DNA from: Erinaceus europaeus
Taxonomy: Eukaryota; Chordata; Mammalia; Eulipotyphla; Erinaceidae
Assembly: GCF_950295315.1 (NCBI RefSeq)
Contig: NC_080171.1
Span: 34,402,361-34,466,360, forward strand
Direction: 5' to 3'
DNA length: 64,000 bases
The first letter of the stretch is position 1; every line of letters begins with the position of its first letter. Of this stretch, positions 44,000 to 54,829 are shown in pieces. Both the position numbers and the translations under genes were made by a program. The notes below the pieces were generated by a model. The model saw nothing but the letters and a program-made list of their open reading frames with translations, ran no database searches and had not been told where the DNA came from.

Positions 44000-44790
44000 A
44001 AGAATTTTTTTTTCTTACTAAACAAGAAATGTAGAAAGTTTAAAGGTTAAAAGTAAATGCACAACAAGACTATATTAGGAAGAACTTTAAGAGATAATGT
44101 TAAAGAAAACATTGTGTACAGTATCATGATTTCAAAGAATTCAGGCTGTGATGGATGACTGAGAACAAATAAGACATTGTGATGGGGAAGGTGCAGAGGG
44201 AAATGCTAAGCATTTGTGCTAAAATTAATATATGCCCTGGAGCTCTGAATGATAAACATAATGCAGGCTTCACAGACCCTGTAAATGAAGGAGCAGAGCT
44301 GAGTGTAATCATAGCCGAGCAAGAGACACATGCAAGATATAAAATGTTTGGGACAGAAGAGGCTAGAAAAGATTACTGAATACACTTTGAGAGTGTACAG
44401 ATGCTCAAGCAAATCAAAGGTGGAAAATGAAGCAAAGATTGCACAAGAGAATTGATAATAAGATATGTTTCAAGTACATGAAAACAAGCTGTCCATACAT
44501 AATGCAAGAGTCTCACAGGTTGCAAAGGTAGTTTATTGAGAGAAGTAGTAGAAGTCCTGAACAAGACAAACTGTGACTCAGTTTTCCTCAGGATTAGTGA
44601 TGACAAAAGTCAACATTCTGCTCTAGGGCAGAGAAATAGAAATCAGGACAATTTGAGTCAACCTAGAAAGAAATGTATTGAGGATTTTGGTGACTTAATT
44701 AAGGTTGAATGTGTGGGACTATGTAAAAGCTTGGTAGAGCTTAGGGGAGCTCTCCCGTCCTTGGATGGAGGTCTGGCAAGACACCCCACT
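44000..44790. other. Unique sequence, no gene seen
   Basis: Several overlapping 60-80 codon frames, none with a recognisable product. Confidence 0.4.
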
Positions 44791-44791
44791 T

Positions 44792-45436
44792 GTTAGCCTC
44801 TCTCCTTATAGAGATGAGCCAAGAGGGAAAAGTCTCCCAGACTCAGTTTATCCTTGTTAGTCTCTCAAGCTCACAGAAAACCTATAAGCTTCTCACACTT
44901 AGTTTCCCCTGGCCAAATGGCTGCCTGATTTAGGGTTCACTCAAACTTCACACATCCACTTCACCTTTTGATCATAAAGGAGAACACACTCTATCATACA
45001 CCTCCCCAACACCAGGCAGTGAAAACCCCCAACTTCCATTTCCTTGTGCCCTTTCATATCTGTGATTTACATCAATTTTTGTTTTTCTTCTTCTCTGCCT
45101 CACCTTACTGGTTTAACCCCTATGCTTCTCTCAAATACCTTTGGATAATTAACTTGCCTGCATCATGGAGACTAATCATTTTGACCTTTATATATTGCAT
45201 CAATTCTTGTCAAATCAGCCCCCTATCATAGGGGCAAACTGACCTTTAAAAAAACCCTGTAATTTCTGACATGTGAAAAATGTTCTTTGTTTAACTCTCT
45301 ATAAAAACCTGTACTCTTCTCCCAATAAATGAATGTTCATACCAGAATATTCCCCAGTGCCTTTTTCTGAGTCATCTGGTCCCTAGAACTGGCGAGGGAG
45401 GGTCAGAGGCTTAACCCCTGGTTGGAGCCACTCCAC
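44792..45436 (+). repeat. Candidate solo LTR (class I-like)
   Basis: A TG...CA segment of LTR size with a TATA box (TATAAAA at 45300-45306) followed 18 bases on by AATAAA (45324-45329) and a T-rich/GT stretch, the layout of a short-R retroviral LTR. No partner LTR, PBS or coding part is nearby. Ends are uncertain and no target duplication was confirmed. Confidence 0.4.
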
Positions 45437-45439
45437 ATG

Positions 45440-45820
45440 AGCACCAGCAGAATGAATAGTGATTTTTGTAAGGAAATCTAATAAGCTTGGTTGTGTTGGG
45501 TAGGTTGTTGAACTTCTCAGGAGGATTTTTTTGCTCTGAAGAGGTAAAGAAGTTCATAAATAAAATGAACTTTAAAGTAGTTTCACTCAGGGTCTGAGAG
45601 CCAATAGTTCTGTGTACTATTTATTACTAGTATGTGACACTGTCAAAGATTTTTGACAATGTCTGGAACCTTTTACAATCTTTTGACATTGATGCAACAT
45701 GTGCAAACATGTGATTTCATATTTAACTTAGTGTCTGTGTGCGATGGATGTGAATTTTTTTTCCCCCAGGGTTATCTTCAGATCCTGGTACCTATACAAC
45801 TTTATTGTTCCTGGAGGCTA
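45440..45820. other. Unique sequence, no gene seen
   Basis: Nothing recognisable. Confidence 0.4.
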
Positions 45821-45824
45821 TGTT

Positions 45825-46040
45825 TTTCCCCCTTTTATTTCTGTTTTTATAGAGGGTGAGAGATGGAGATAGTGGTGGAGGAGGGGACACACACACACAC
45901 ACACAAAGGAGAGACACCTGTAGCATTGCTTTATAGCTTAATAATCTCCTCCCCTCAAGGGGCTGGGGCCTTGAACATAGGTCATAAGATGTAGTGACAT
46001 GTACATTCTACAAGGTATACCACCACCCAGCCCCTGATTT
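45825..46040 (-). mobile_element. Diverged SINE, antisense, with CA run
   Basis: TTTTATAGAGGGTGAGAGATGG, (CA)n at about 45886-45905, GAGACACCTGTAGCATTGCT, GGGGCCTTGAACATAGGTC and CACCACCCAGCCCC. Confidence 0.7.
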
Positions 46041-46419
46041 GAAATTTTTAAAAGTAATGCTTTACTATAGGCAGCTTAAAAACCATTGCTGTAAGGTATT
46101 TCATAGCTTTAAAAACTATGCTTTTGTAGTTTTAGTAATTCAAATTTCCCTGGGCTATGGATAGATTAACTCATCATTGCATTAATTTGATAAGATTGTC
46201 ATAACATTATGCCACAAACTAGATGGCTTAAGCAACAGATTTTCTTTTATTATTATTATTATTCCAAGAGTCTAGAAGTGTAAGAGCAAGGTGCCAACAG
46301 AGTTGGTGACCTTAGAGGCATGTTTTTGGCTTGCAGAATGGCTACCTCTCCAAATAGTCAAAATGCCTTTCCTCTATGTGAGTGTATCATGTTTGTCTCT
46401 TTGTGTATCCTAAACTCTT

Positions 46420-46655
46420 TTTTTTTAAAATTTATTTATTTATAAAATGAAAACACTGGCAAGACCATAGGATAAGAGGGGTTCAGTTTCCACTACTAGA
46501 GCTCCATATCCCATCCCCTGATAGTTTTCCTATTCCTTAACCCTTGGAGAGTATGGACCCAGGGTCATCATGAACATGGGCCTTGACAGGTTGATCCATA
46601 CTCCCAGTCTGCCTCTCTCTTTCCCTAGTGGGGTGGGGCTGGGAACCTAAGCTCT
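46420..46655 (-). mobile_element. L1 3' UTR, antisense, internally deleted
   Basis: TTTATTTATAAAATGAAAAC, CATATCCCATCCCCTGATAG, GAGTATGGACCCAGGGTCATCATG then directly AACATGGGCCTTGACAGG. The 'GAAGGTCTGGCTTC' stretch of the family is missing in between. Confidence 0.75.
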
Positions 46656-46951
46656 TCTTTTAAAGGCATCAGTTGCTGTAGGCTAGCACCTACATTATAG
46701 ATTGCATTTAAACTTAATTTCCTATTACAAAGACCCTACCTCCAAACACTGATACATACTGGAGTACAGGTTCTCAATATATGAATTTTTGGGTGGGGGA
46801 CATAATTCAGTTCATAACTACAGCAAATACTTACCTCAACCCTCACTGACTGTTGGTATGCATGAGACCCTTTCTGTTTCATTTGGTTTAAATCCCCCCT
46901 GCTTAACACTATTCTATTTACATAACCACTTCATTCTATTTACATAACCAC

Positions 46952-47299
46952 TGTTAACAAGTTCCACCCTCCCTCCAGGGCATTTGTGGTTCAGTGATAG
47001 GATTCTCGCCTAATCTGCCCCCTACTTGTCACACTCTGATTTTTACCAGTCACTTTTCTCTCCACCCTCTCTATGTCACATCCTGTTTCCACCCTACTTG
47101 GCAAGTATATATAAAGACAGCATTGTGAGTTTTACTGTACCTTGAGTTTAGCTTAGCTTGGTATAGATTGTGCTGCATCCTGCATGAATAAAGAGATACT
47201 GCCTACAGCTCAACCATGAGTCCCTGGTCATCTGTTACCCACCGGTGAAGCTAGCCCGTCGAAAACAACATAGCCCGGAGAAAACAACAACTGACAACA
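46952..47299 (+). repeat. Candidate solo LTR, ERVK-like, with a tRNA-Gly-like insert
   Basis: TGTTAACAAG... to ...ACAACA. TATATATAAAG at 47106-47116 and AATAAA at 47187-47192 give a promoter and poly(A) signal about 75 bases apart. The U5-like end (TGTTACCCACCGGTGAAGCTAGCCCG) resembles class II LTR ends. No target duplication was found, so the exact ends are uncertain (right end at 47289 or 47299). A duplicated 19-bp ATTCTATTTACATAACCAC lies just upstream at about 46911-46950. Confidence 0.5.
46980..47011 (+). other. tRNA-Gly(GCC) 5'-half-like sequence
   Basis: GCATTTGTGGTTCAGTGATA followed by GGATTCTCGCCT matches the 5' half of tRNA-Gly(GCC) from base 1 through the anticodon loop, with about three mismatches by recall of the tRNA. 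The 3' half is absent. It lies in the U3 part of the candidate LTR. It is not a working tRNA gene. Confidence 0.6.
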
Positions 47300-47412
47300 T
47301 TTTATAACAACTTAATCATGTGATAACTTTTGTTTTATTTTTTTGTTACTGTAAACCGTCAACCTACCAATAAAGTGGAAAAAATATTAAGGCAGAAGAA
47401 CATCCTCAAATC

Positions 47413-47845
47413 GGGGCCAGGCAGTAGCACAGTGGGTTAAGCACACATGGTGTGAAGGATCCCAGTTCGAGCCCCCAACAGGCACCCCACCTGCAGGGAA
47501 TTGCTTCACAAGTGGTGAAGCAGGTCTCCAGGCATATATCTTTCTTCCCCGTCTTCCTCTCCTCTCACCATTTCTCTCTGTTCTATCTAACAACCAAGAC
47601 ATCAGTAACAACAACAATAATAACTATAACAGCAATAAAAAACAAGGGCAACAAAACTTAAAATAAAAATAAATTGACTTCTCTCTGCCATATTCAACAA
47701 CAACAGCAATAAAGTCAGTAACAATATTAATAATAACAAGGGCAACAAAAATGGGAAAACTGGCGTCCAGGAGTAGTGGATTCATAGTGCAGGCACCGAA
47801 CCACAGCAATAACCTTGGAAGCAAAAAAATAAAAATAAAAAAGAG
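47413..47845 (+). mobile_element. Composite hedgehog SINE, sense, with duplicated 3' part
   Basis: GGGCCAGGCAGTAGCACAGT (A box), CAGTTCGAGCC (B box), core and CT block. The CAACAA...CAAGGGCAACAAAA segment then appears twice (about 47589-47657 and 47694-47749), followed by the CCAGGAGTAGTGGATTC extension. A 16-bp target duplication AGAACATCC(T/C)CAAATC lies at 47397-47412 and 47846-47861, so the whole 433 bp behaved as one insertion. Confidence 0.88.
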
Positions 47846-48009
47846 AGAACATCCCCAAATCATAGGACAAAATGTATTTTTAGATTTTTATTATTATTGA
47901 AATTAACTGAATTCTGCCCTCCTGTAGATCAAAAGTAGAAATAAAGTGTTTGATAGGGTGACATTAAATAAGTATAGTATGTATAGACTTTGGTTACCAA
48001 ACTAAGAAT

Positions 48010-48160
48010 GTCTCTTTTGTTTTTAACAAAAAAAATTGATTAATTAAAATTGATTTAATAATTATTGACAGGACTGTACCACTGTACCATAAGAGGGGTA
48101 CAATTCCTACCACCAGAGTTCTGCATCCTGTCCCCTCCATTGCAAGTTTTCCTATTTTTA
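48010..48160 (-). mobile_element. L1 3' UTR start, antisense
   Basis: TGATTTAATAATTATTGACA, GTACCATAAGAGGGGTACAATTCC and CCACCAGAGTTCTGCATCC. Confidence 0.65.
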
Positions 48161-48184
48161 ATAACTTTTTTAAGTTAATTTCTT

Positions 48185-48300
48185 TTCTTTTTTTTTTTTG
48201 CCAATATATGACTTGTTTTACTTAGAGAGAGAAAGAGCACTGCTCCATCATATTTAGTGCAGGAAATTGAACCCAGGATCTTAGGCATGCAATTTCTTTT
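48185..48300 (-). mobile_element. SINE fragment (second family), antisense
   Basis: GAGAGAGAAAGAGCACTGCT, GGAAATTGAACCCAGGATCTTAGGCATGC between T-rich runs. Confidence 0.5.
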
Positions 48301-48449
48301 TTTCTTTCTTTCTTTTTTTTTTTTTTTTGTGATAACAGCACATAACATGTATCGTGGTGTCATTTTCTTTCTATTAAACATTTTTTATTTATAAAAAGGA
48401 AACATTGACTAAACTAAACTAAATAGGATAAGAAGGGTACAACTGGATG

Positions 48450-49953
48450 GTGACTTCAGAGCTGTAGCTGCCATGAACTCTAAGAGGTAGCAGCTTGCAA
48501 CCTGGGATCCCCTGGATAGGGTAGGATACTGGGCTGTCTGTAGGAGGGTGAACACGGGATGGTCAGAGTGACACTGAAATGCAGTCCTATAACTCTCTCT
48601 TGGGATGACAAATGGAGGTCAGGGGGACAAAAGGAAAATCCTTTGATTATTTCTGAGCTCACTCCCCCAACCCCAGTACCAGCCCCCAGGGGCTGAGCAG
48701 CCAGCAGGCTCCCTGCTGAGCTATTTTCTTTACCAAGATTCCTGGCTCACCAGGGGTGTCATTCCAAGCCTCTTTCTTTAACTTCTCTTTAAGTGGCTGG
48801 AGCTTAATTTGAGTGACAAAATACCTGACGAATCAGAGAATCAGAGCCTCATCCCTGCCTGGGAAAGACTACCTGAAGGTTCTTTTTTTTTTTGGATACT
48901 TCTTACAATTGGCTGTCTGCTCAGGCTACCTGCAGCCAGTGGAGCCATCCAAGCTGCAGACTGACTGTTAGGGATTTTCTACTCTATTTTATTTTATTAC
49001 TACTATTATTATATACACGTGTCCCTTTTCCATCCACCTTCTTCAGGTTGACCAAAATTAACTGTTGTTGCTTTTTCCATTACTAGGTGACTGGGTGTCC
49101 TATCCATTGCAAGAGAAACTTGTTTCTCCTATCTCTTCTTTCCACTCTCCTTTTTCCCTCTTCCTAGCTAATTAAAAAAACAAACAAAAAAAAAACTCTT
49201 TCCTGTCACTGCTCTTCCTTTTTTCTTCTTTCTTTTTAAAAAAATTTTTTAATATTTTCCTTTTTGTTGTTCTTGTTTTTTTATTGTTGTAGTTATTATT
49301 ATTGTTGTTATTGATGTTATCATTGTTGTATAGTTCAGAGAGAAATGGAGAGAGGAGGGGAAGAAAGAGGGGGAGAGAAAGACACCTGCAGACCTGCTTC
49401 ACTGCCTGTGAAGCGACTTCCCTGCAGGTGGGGAGCCGGGGGCTCAAACCGGGATCCTTCAGCTGGTCCTTGCACTTCTAGTCTTTCTTTCTTTTTTATT
49501 CTTTTCTTCCTCCTTTTGTTTTTGGCATTCACTGATAATTCGCTTGTGAATTATTTTGGGGAAGAAATCTGGCTCAGAGTGGACTCTGTGTGTATGTCTT
49601 CTCTACTTCCCTTTCTCCCCTTTCTATCCCTAGAACTTATAGTGGACACTAGATTTGTATAATTGTCTGTTCTTGCTTTCCCTTTTTTCCTGTCTCTTTT
49701 TCTTTTGTTTGGTTGCTATTTTTTCTTGGACTGGAGGTGGTGTTTGGCTAAATGGTATTGTTTGAACTGCATCAATCCTTGCCTCAGTTACTATTGTAAT
49801 TTCTGAGGTTGGTGACTGCACTTGTAATAAAGGTCTTTAGTATAGCGTGGCTTGTACTCAAAACACAACAACTGAAAAATGACAGAACAGAAAAATAAAA
49901 ACCACATCAATAAAAAAAAAGATTAAATCAAGGGCAAATAAAACTACTACCAC
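48450..49953 (+). mobile_element. Probable L1 5' UTR, interrupted by a SINE
   Basis: GC-richer sequence running up to an L1 ORF1 start in the same orientation. A SINE sits in it at 49250-49485. That it is L1 5' UTR is inferred from position; it is not visibly the same as the 5' UTR at 23480, so it would be another subfamily. Confidence 0.4.
49250..49485 (-). mobile_element. Hedgehog SINE, antisense, truncated before the A box
   Basis: TTTTGTTGTTCTTGTTTTTT, GTTCAGAGAGAAATGGAGAG, CCCTGCAGGTGGGGAGCCGG, CTCAAACCGGGATCCTTC. The A-box complement is missing. Confidence 0.88.
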
Positions 49954-50140
49954 AATGAATCAGGACAGGAGCCCAGAATAAACTCCAAATCAGTCAGAAG
50001 TAACCATAGATGAGAAAAGTATGCAAGCAGTTGTAAACCTAATAATCACAGAAATGAAGACAACTATGGAGGAAAGGGCTATCAGAATTAGGGAAACAAC
50101 AGAGGAGAACCTCAAAGAAAATACAAGCTGCCTCAAGGTA
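49954..50140 (+). pseudogene. L1 ORF1 start fragment
   Basis: From the ATG at 49954 the frame reads MNQDRSPE, a stop, then QAVVNLIITEMKTTMEERAI and RIRETTEENLKE. This parallels the ORF1 N-terminus at 24437 (MNQDKSPAKN). About 60 codons survive, then the similarity ends. Confidence 0.65.
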
Positions 50141-50254
50141 ATTAACTGTCTTAACTGCACAAAGGTAACTGTTTTTTCTATACCCTTCTTTGTACATATA
50201 TTTATATTGCCTAAAACTGGGGGGGGAAAAGGTCTGCATTCTTAGTTTTTCACT

Positions 50255-50815
50255 CTATTTTTTATCTTTGGTATGGCTTCATCACTCTGGGTTGATAGAG
50301 AAGCTAGAAGACGAGAAAGACACCACAGTTCTGAAACTTCCCCCAGTGCTGTGGGAGCTAGGCTTAAACCTGGGTTACATACACAGCAAAGCAGGTGTGT
50401 TCTTGCTGCCCCTTTTTATTTGTTTTAATCAGAGAATTGTTCAGCTCTGCCATATAGTGGTGCCAGGCTACTAGGGATTGAACTTGGAACTTCTGGGATC
50501 TCAGGCATGTTAGTCTGTTGCACTGCAGATGGGATTATCTCCCCAGCTTTACTTTTTTCACTCATGCTCATACTGTACAACCAATAATACTGCATTTGCA
50601 GCCTGTTGATTTTTTTCAAATCTACGCTATTATTATTATTTTGTCATTTGCTAGAGCTTCAGTGCTCTGGATAGATTATTTTTCAGATGGAGGGAGACAG
50701 AGTGAGAGGAAAAAAAAAAAGACACTACAGTACTGAAGCCTTCTCCAGTGTGGTGGTGGTAGTGGTGGGGTCTGTATTGTGTCATGTGCATGGCAAGGCA
50801 GACACTTACAAGGGT
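50255..50815 (-). mobile_element. Three degraded SINE copies, antisense
   Basis: Units at about 50255-50410 (GGCTTAAACCTGGGTTACAT), 50425-50550 (TGGGATCTCAGGCATGTTAG) and 50650-50815 (AAAGACACTACAGTACTGAA). All belong to the second family or an old form of the first. Confidence 0.55.
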
Positions 50816-51109
50816 CCACTTTGCTGTGTTTATTTCTTGAATAGCAAGTTATGTTTAAATATTTTGGATTGATAAAGTTGTCAGTTTGAGTACAAGGACT
50901 ATAAGTAAATCTACCATTATAAAATACCAAGGAAAGTAATTGTTTAAAACATCATTTTATTCAGGGTTAAAGGTTTACAGTACAGTTGTTGGCACATAGG
51001 TATAATTTCTCACTACCATATGATAGCTGTCTGTAAAACACTCTCACCTCCACCTTAGCTCTCTTTTCACTATCATGCCCCAAGACCTCAAAGCCTTTGT
51101 TCCTATATA

Positions 51110-51290
51110 TATTATTTGATAGGACAGAGAGAACTTGAGCGGGGAGAGGGTGAGAGGCAGGGAGACAGAAAGATAGATGCCCACAGACCGAATTCACAAC
51201 TCCAGAAGCACCCCAACTGCAGGTGGGGAGTGGGGTCTTAACCCAGGTCCTTGTGCGTGGTTAACCAGGTGCACCACTGTCCTACATCCC
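51110..51290 (-). mobile_element. Hedgehog SINE, antisense
   Basis: GATAGGACAGAGAGAACTTG, CCAACTGCAGGTGGGGAGTG, GTCTTAACCCAGGTCCTTG and GGTGCACCACTGTCCTACAT. Confidence 0.8.
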
Positions 51291-51449
51291 GTTCAGTTTG
51301 TGTCAAAAGGCACACATTCACATTTTAAGCAGCTGAATACTAGTTCATTTGATTTGGATATATATATGTGGCGCTCCTTATCTGGTATAGAATTTCTTGC
51401 CATTTTTCTGTGTGTTATTAGCTTCTCATACTTTACCCCATCTTTAAAA

Positions 51450-51675
51450 AATGGTTTCTATTATCTTTATTTAGAGAATAGAGACAGCCAGAAATTGAGA
51501 GGAAAAGGGGTGATAGGGAGAGACAGATGCCTACAATACTGCTTCACCACTCGCAAAGTTTCCCCCCTACAGGGGCAAAGTTTTCCCCCTACAGGTGGGG
51601 ACCAGGGGCTCAAACTTGGGCCCTTATGCATTGTAATGTGTGCTCAACCAGGTGTGCTAGCACCTAGCCCCAACT
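51450..51675 (-). mobile_element. Hedgehog SINE, antisense, with a 22-bp internal duplication
   Basis: GAGAATAGAGACAGCCAGAAATTG, CTGCTTCACCACTCGCAAAG, then GCAAAGTTT(T/C)CCCCCTACAGG present twice (about 51553-51598), GGGGCTCAAACTTGGGCCC and an A-box-like end. Confidence 0.8.
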
Positions 51676-52263
51676 TTATCCTCTTATGAATATGTTTGTC
51701 TTAATACTTATTATGAATTTATTGTGTAAAGTAGACCCTGATTTTTGGCCCAATAGCTTTCCTCATCTTTTTATTGGTAAGTTGATACTTTCCACATTTT
51801 TGGTAGTTAATATATGAACCTTGAATACTGTCACTCTAGCTTATTGTAAAAAGGTTTCTTGTTTAGTTAAGCATACACGTACCTAGTGTTCCAACAATTA
51901 TAACACCTAAACTTTTACTAAAAATAAATACACATTTTCCTCCAAAAACCTGTAACATTTAAAAATTTTTTTTTATTTTTTATTTTTTATATTTATTTAT
52001 CTATTTTCTCTTTTGTTGCCCTTGTTGGCCTATAACATTTTAATAGCACATTTATGACAGTTTGAAACTGGAAACAAAAACTTCTGTCAACAGATAAACC
52101 AGTTTGTCATGTAGTCACCATATGATTGATATTATATATATTAATAGAAAGGAAGAAATGAATATGTATAACATGAAGTGCAAAAGCATTTTTTCCTTGT
52201 GAAAAGGTCAGTCAGAAAGAAGTTCTTTTATAGGAACTTCTTTTTAAAAATGCCTATTTCAGG

Positions 52264-52449
52264 GGTGCCAGGAGGTGGTGCACTGGGTTTAGCACATATA
52301 GTAGGAAGCGCTACGACCAGCGCAAGGATCCTGATTCAAGCTGCTTCACAAGCAGGTTTGCAGGTGTCTTTCTCCCTCTCTGTCTCCCTCTCCCCTCTCA
52401 ATTTCTCTATGTCCTATCCAATAATAAAAAAGGAAATTATTTTTAAAAT
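52264..52449 (+). mobile_element. Hedgehog SINE with internal deletion, sense
   Basis: GTGCCAGGAGGTGGTGCACT, GAAGCGCTACGACCAGCGCAAGGATCCTGATTCAAGC, then directly GCTTCACAAGCAGG. The CTCCCCACCTGCAGG core is deleted. The CT block and AATAAT tail remain. Target duplication CTATTTCAGG before and after. Confidence 0.8.
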
Positions 52450-52454
52450 ATCTA

Positions 52455-52575
52455 TTTCAGGAGAGAACGAGAGAAAGGAAAAACACCAGAGCATCACTCG
52501 GGCACACGAGGTGCCAGGTATTGAATATGAGATCTCATATACCCAAATCCTATGCTCTGCCACAGAACCTGCCAC
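52455..52575 (-). mobile_element. SINE fragment (second family), antisense
   Basis: GAGAAAGGAAAAACACCAGAGCATCACTCGG and GTGCCAGGTATTGAATATGA. Confidence 0.5.
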
Positions 52576-52809
52576 CCCCACTCCTTCTGTCTTTATGAGC
52601 TTCATGAAAGGACACAATTGTAGTACTAGAAATCATATCTAACCACAAAGGGTCATACAGTGGGTAACATGATAGAAATGTTTCCTGCCATGCTTGTGCT
52701 AGTGGCATACACTTGTCAAAACTCACTAAGCTATGTATTTAATGACGGTAAATTTTACCATATACAAACTATGCCTTAGTAAACGGACAAGAAATAAACC
52801 ACATATACT

Positions 52810-54540
52810 GGGGTAAATTTGCGGGAAGCATAAAAAATATTTCAGATACGTTGTCTTTCCCACTCTTTTCTGTCATCAACGCTGGTACTGTATCTTACTC
52901 ATCATGCTTTGTTGAAATCTAATATTCCCCCAACGTGAAGAGGCGCACATTCATAAACAGAAACACTCTTTGCGAGGATGGTGTAAGCTTCTATTGGTAG
53001 AATGAAGTGACAGAAAAAGTAAATAATAATCAGTCATAATCTAATTAATTGCTAAGTGGTAGAACGCAATGTGAAAAGCTCCACAGAGATGAGGATAGCT
53101 CTTTTGGCTTGACAGTGCTTAATGCCTCTTGAATCCCAGGTGTGGAAAGAAAGGAGGAAAAAGCCATCAGCTAAGCTGTCAGACACTTTGGGTCTGTGAC
53201 TCTCAAGAAAAAAGGCCATTCTACAGCCTTTTTTGCAAATGTTAACAGTAATCTTTCTCAGTCAGCAGTAGTAGTTCTATTATCAGCCTAGCAAGCCCCA
53301 TTGTCCATGATTGACAGGGTTTCCACCTCCAGATTTCTCCCATAACTTTGCTTAACAGCTTGAGGCTTGAAATCTCCTGCTCTCATTGAGAATTCAATAG
53401 GCCATAGAAAGGCAGAAATCCAGTGTGAACTTCATGGGGCAAGTATTCTTTCTTGATGCACTCTACTATAGAATGTTCTGCCTAGCTAGGCAGGCTATTA
53501 AAGGTAGCAAGAACTTTGGGACTAAGCAGACACTTGGCATAGTCCACGTATAGCCCAAGTTCTGAACAGCAGCCTGCCAGTGGATGGTAATATTCTCACC
53601 TGAAAGTGAATATGTGATAGGCTGAAAGATATATGAGAAATCAGTATGGTCTTATCAGATGCTAATCAAATGGCTTGGGGAAAGGGGCTTTACCTCTGTG
53701 TCATGAACTCATGTAATATAGAACTCCATCCAACCAATTAGGCTTATGGGCAAGTAGCTCAGAAGGGCAGGTGCTTGGTTCAATGCCCCCTTGTTATCAT
53801 CTTGAAATTAATGATAATTTTGACTTTGAACTTATCTTTGGTAAATGAAGCCCAGAGGCTAAAGGAGCATGTGAGATGTGGGTGGTATTGGCCCTTCCTT
53901 GCTTTTCCCAGTAACCTATAATGTATACAGTGCCCCATGGATGCAGAATTGCATTGGACCCTCAATGAATGGTAGTTAGTGAGATCGTGCAAACAAGGTG
54001 AGTCTGTGTCTCAGACTGAATAAGTGGGCTGATGGATTGTTTTGAGAGGTCTGACTTTGTATTTCAATCAGAACACGTATCAAATGTAGCAAGAATATAA
54101 TGCTAATTCAAGAAATAGGAGTGGCCAAGAAATCACTATATACTCTCTTACTTGTGTTAATTCCTTGAATTAGCCAATAATTTAGGATGAAAATGATGCC
54201 ATCAGAAGAAAAAAGGAAAGAGAAAGTAGTTCATAGTTCCTTTCCCTATTTAGTCCTTTGCTGTTCCTTAGAAAACTGAAGACAACATGATATTGGTAGA
54301 ATATACACATATCAAAAAATGAAATAAAAATAGTTTAGTTTTGTTCATTTTTCCCACTTTACTAGAAAGTGCCTGTGTATAAATTAAAATATAAATAACT
54401 TTTAAAACTAGCACTCCACATGTAAAGGTAAATGATAAAATTCATTTTAATACATAAAATTTTTATTTACATTGAAGAATATTACATAGTAAATAAAAAC
54501 ACTGGAGAGTTGATGAAAAGCTTGTAGGTGAAAGGAACAT
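52810..54540. other. Unique sequence, no gene seen
   Basis: 1.7 kb without recognised repeats. No splice-bounded coding frame found. Confidence 0.45.
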
Positions 54541-54544
54541 GCTC

Positions 54545-54690
54545 TTATTTTCTGATAATTTATTTTTGGAATGTGGAGGATTCATTGTGCATGCTCAGTG
54601 TTCCCTTGTAGTGTTAATGGGTCAACTCCAGGTCCTTGTACATGGTAAAGTATTAATATCTACCAGGTGAGGTATCTCCCAGCCCTTGTA
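54545..54690 (-). mobile_element. SINE fragment, antisense
   Basis: GTCAACTCCAGGTCCTTGTACATGG and CTACCAGGTGAGGTATCTCCCAGCCC. Confidence 0.5.
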
Positions 54691-54829
54691 GTCTACTAAT
54701 TCAAAGGCATGCTTTTCTTGCTTTTGAAACAAGGGGCTCAGCATTTTTATATTGAAGTGAATGCCACAAATTATGTAACCAGGGTCTTGCCATACATTTT
54801 CTTCATAGCAGCACAATTTATTTTATTTT

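Larger units (their letters stand above)
51840..52800 (+). mobile_element. Ancient L1 3' end, sense, split by SINEs
   Basis: GACAGTTTGAAACTGGAAACAAAAACTTCTGTCAACAG (52050-52090) and, after the SINE block, GTGGGTAACATGATAGAAAT ... AAAACTCACTAAGCTATGTA (about 52660-52740), the terminus of old L1s. SINE pieces lie at 51958-52030 (antisense tail only), 52264-52449 and 52455-52575. Confidence 0.6.

Noticed and set aside
46980..47050. Functional tRNA-Gly gene
   Set aside because: Only the 5' half is present; no T-arm, no acceptor 3' strand and no terminator.
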